Shown here in pieces: positions 63,181-63,286 of a DNA stretch of 63,286 bases. The stretch's first letter is position 1; each line of letters starts with the position of its first letter. Source of the DNA: an uncultured Thalassotalea sp. (lineage in GTDB: Bacteria; Pseudomonadota; Gammaproteobacteria; Enterobacterales; Alteromonadaceae). The position numbers and the translations under genes were made by a program. The notes under the pieces were generated by a model. It saw nothing but the letters and a program-made list of their open reading frames with translations. It ran no database searches and was not told the origin of the DNA. The stretch is from contig CANMZP010000025.1 in NCBI GenBank assembly GCA_947502355.1, positions 1 through 63,286 of the forward strand, written 5' to 3'.

Positions 63181-63286
63181 ATCTGAATAGGAGCCTAGCG
63201 ATGAAGAATATGGATGTTCAAATGCCGGCAGGTTCATGGATGAACGTTGTATGCCGGTGACCTACGAGTAGGAAATGAGCTGGCTC

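Larger units (their letters stand above)
62343..63286. other. Repeat-rich non-coding right end
   Basis: No gene is supported here. It holds two copies of a 57-bp dispersed repeat (62601-62657 and 63061-63117), a 51-bp tandem array between them, and a terminator-like hairpin. Open frames across the array exist in several phases only because the unit is a multiple of three. The last 90 bases (ATGCCGGCAGG... and GTATGCCGGTG) begin a further repeat-like stretch cut by the window edge. Confidence 0.7.

Overview
The window looks like a chromosomal segment of a marine gammaproteobacterium of the Alteromonadales, probably near Colwellia or Thalassotalea. This rests on the gene order (rnf-nth, rcsF-trmO-proS, alaA-yfbR), the moderate-to-low GC content by eye, and the dispersed palindromic repeats. 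No 16S rRNA gene is present, so the genus is an inference. No tRNA, rRNA or CRISPR array was recognised.

Layout. 1-3.8 kb: end of the rnf operon (partial rnfC with a tandem-repeat tail, rnfD, rnfG, rnfE) and nth. 3.8-6.4 kb: an insertion-like cassette (ParE remnant, membrane fatty-acid hydroxylase-like gene, divergent AraC-type regulator) bracketed by two decayed pieces of nth. 6.5-11.5 kb: an inositol-monophosphatase-family enzyme and a small-molecule kinase, a truncated serine hydrolase cut by an IS605-like miniature element, a complete serine hydrolase, gloA and yaeQ. 12-18.6 kb: outer-membrane barrel, hybrid histidine kinase, rcsF, trmO and proS. 18.8-22.6 kb: guaC, an LRAT-like protein, alaA and yfbR.

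22.7-30.2 kb is a B12 region. One cobalamin riboswitch precedes btuD-btuC-cobQ-cobO-btuF, and a second precedes btuB. Uptake across both membranes, adenosylation and cobyric acid amidation are therefore under shared B12 feedback. ltaE follows after a 264-bp MITE.

31.5-43.5 kb is best read as a photo-oxidative stress regulon. An ECF sigma factor and its ChrR-type zinc anti-sigma lie upstream of ybgA (DUF523/DUF1722), phrB, an NTF2-like protein, an FAD oxidoreductase, a DUF1365 protein and a cyclopropane-fatty-acid-synthase-like methyltransferase. Three TGATC[C/T]-N18 promoter-like sites, before the sigma gene, before ybgA and before a six-domain fasciclin lipoprotein, suggest that the fasciclin gene belongs to the regulon.

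43.6-52.7 kb: a glucose PTS (EIICB with a second EIIB-like domain; an EIIA-HPr-EI fusion), astB, and ilvIH behind a leader-peptide attenuator. 52.7-55.3 kb: a pilin gene destroyed by an intact IS200/IS605 element (TnpA plus TnpB), then one of two near-identical 311-bp MITEs. Each MITE sits exactly on the stop codon of a minus-strand gene. 55.3-58 kb: nrdDG with NrdR boxes and an FNR box. 58.6-62.3 kb: a secreted protein gene split by an in-frame TAA, and a UshA-like lipoprotein nucleotidase. The right end is non-coding and rich in repeats.
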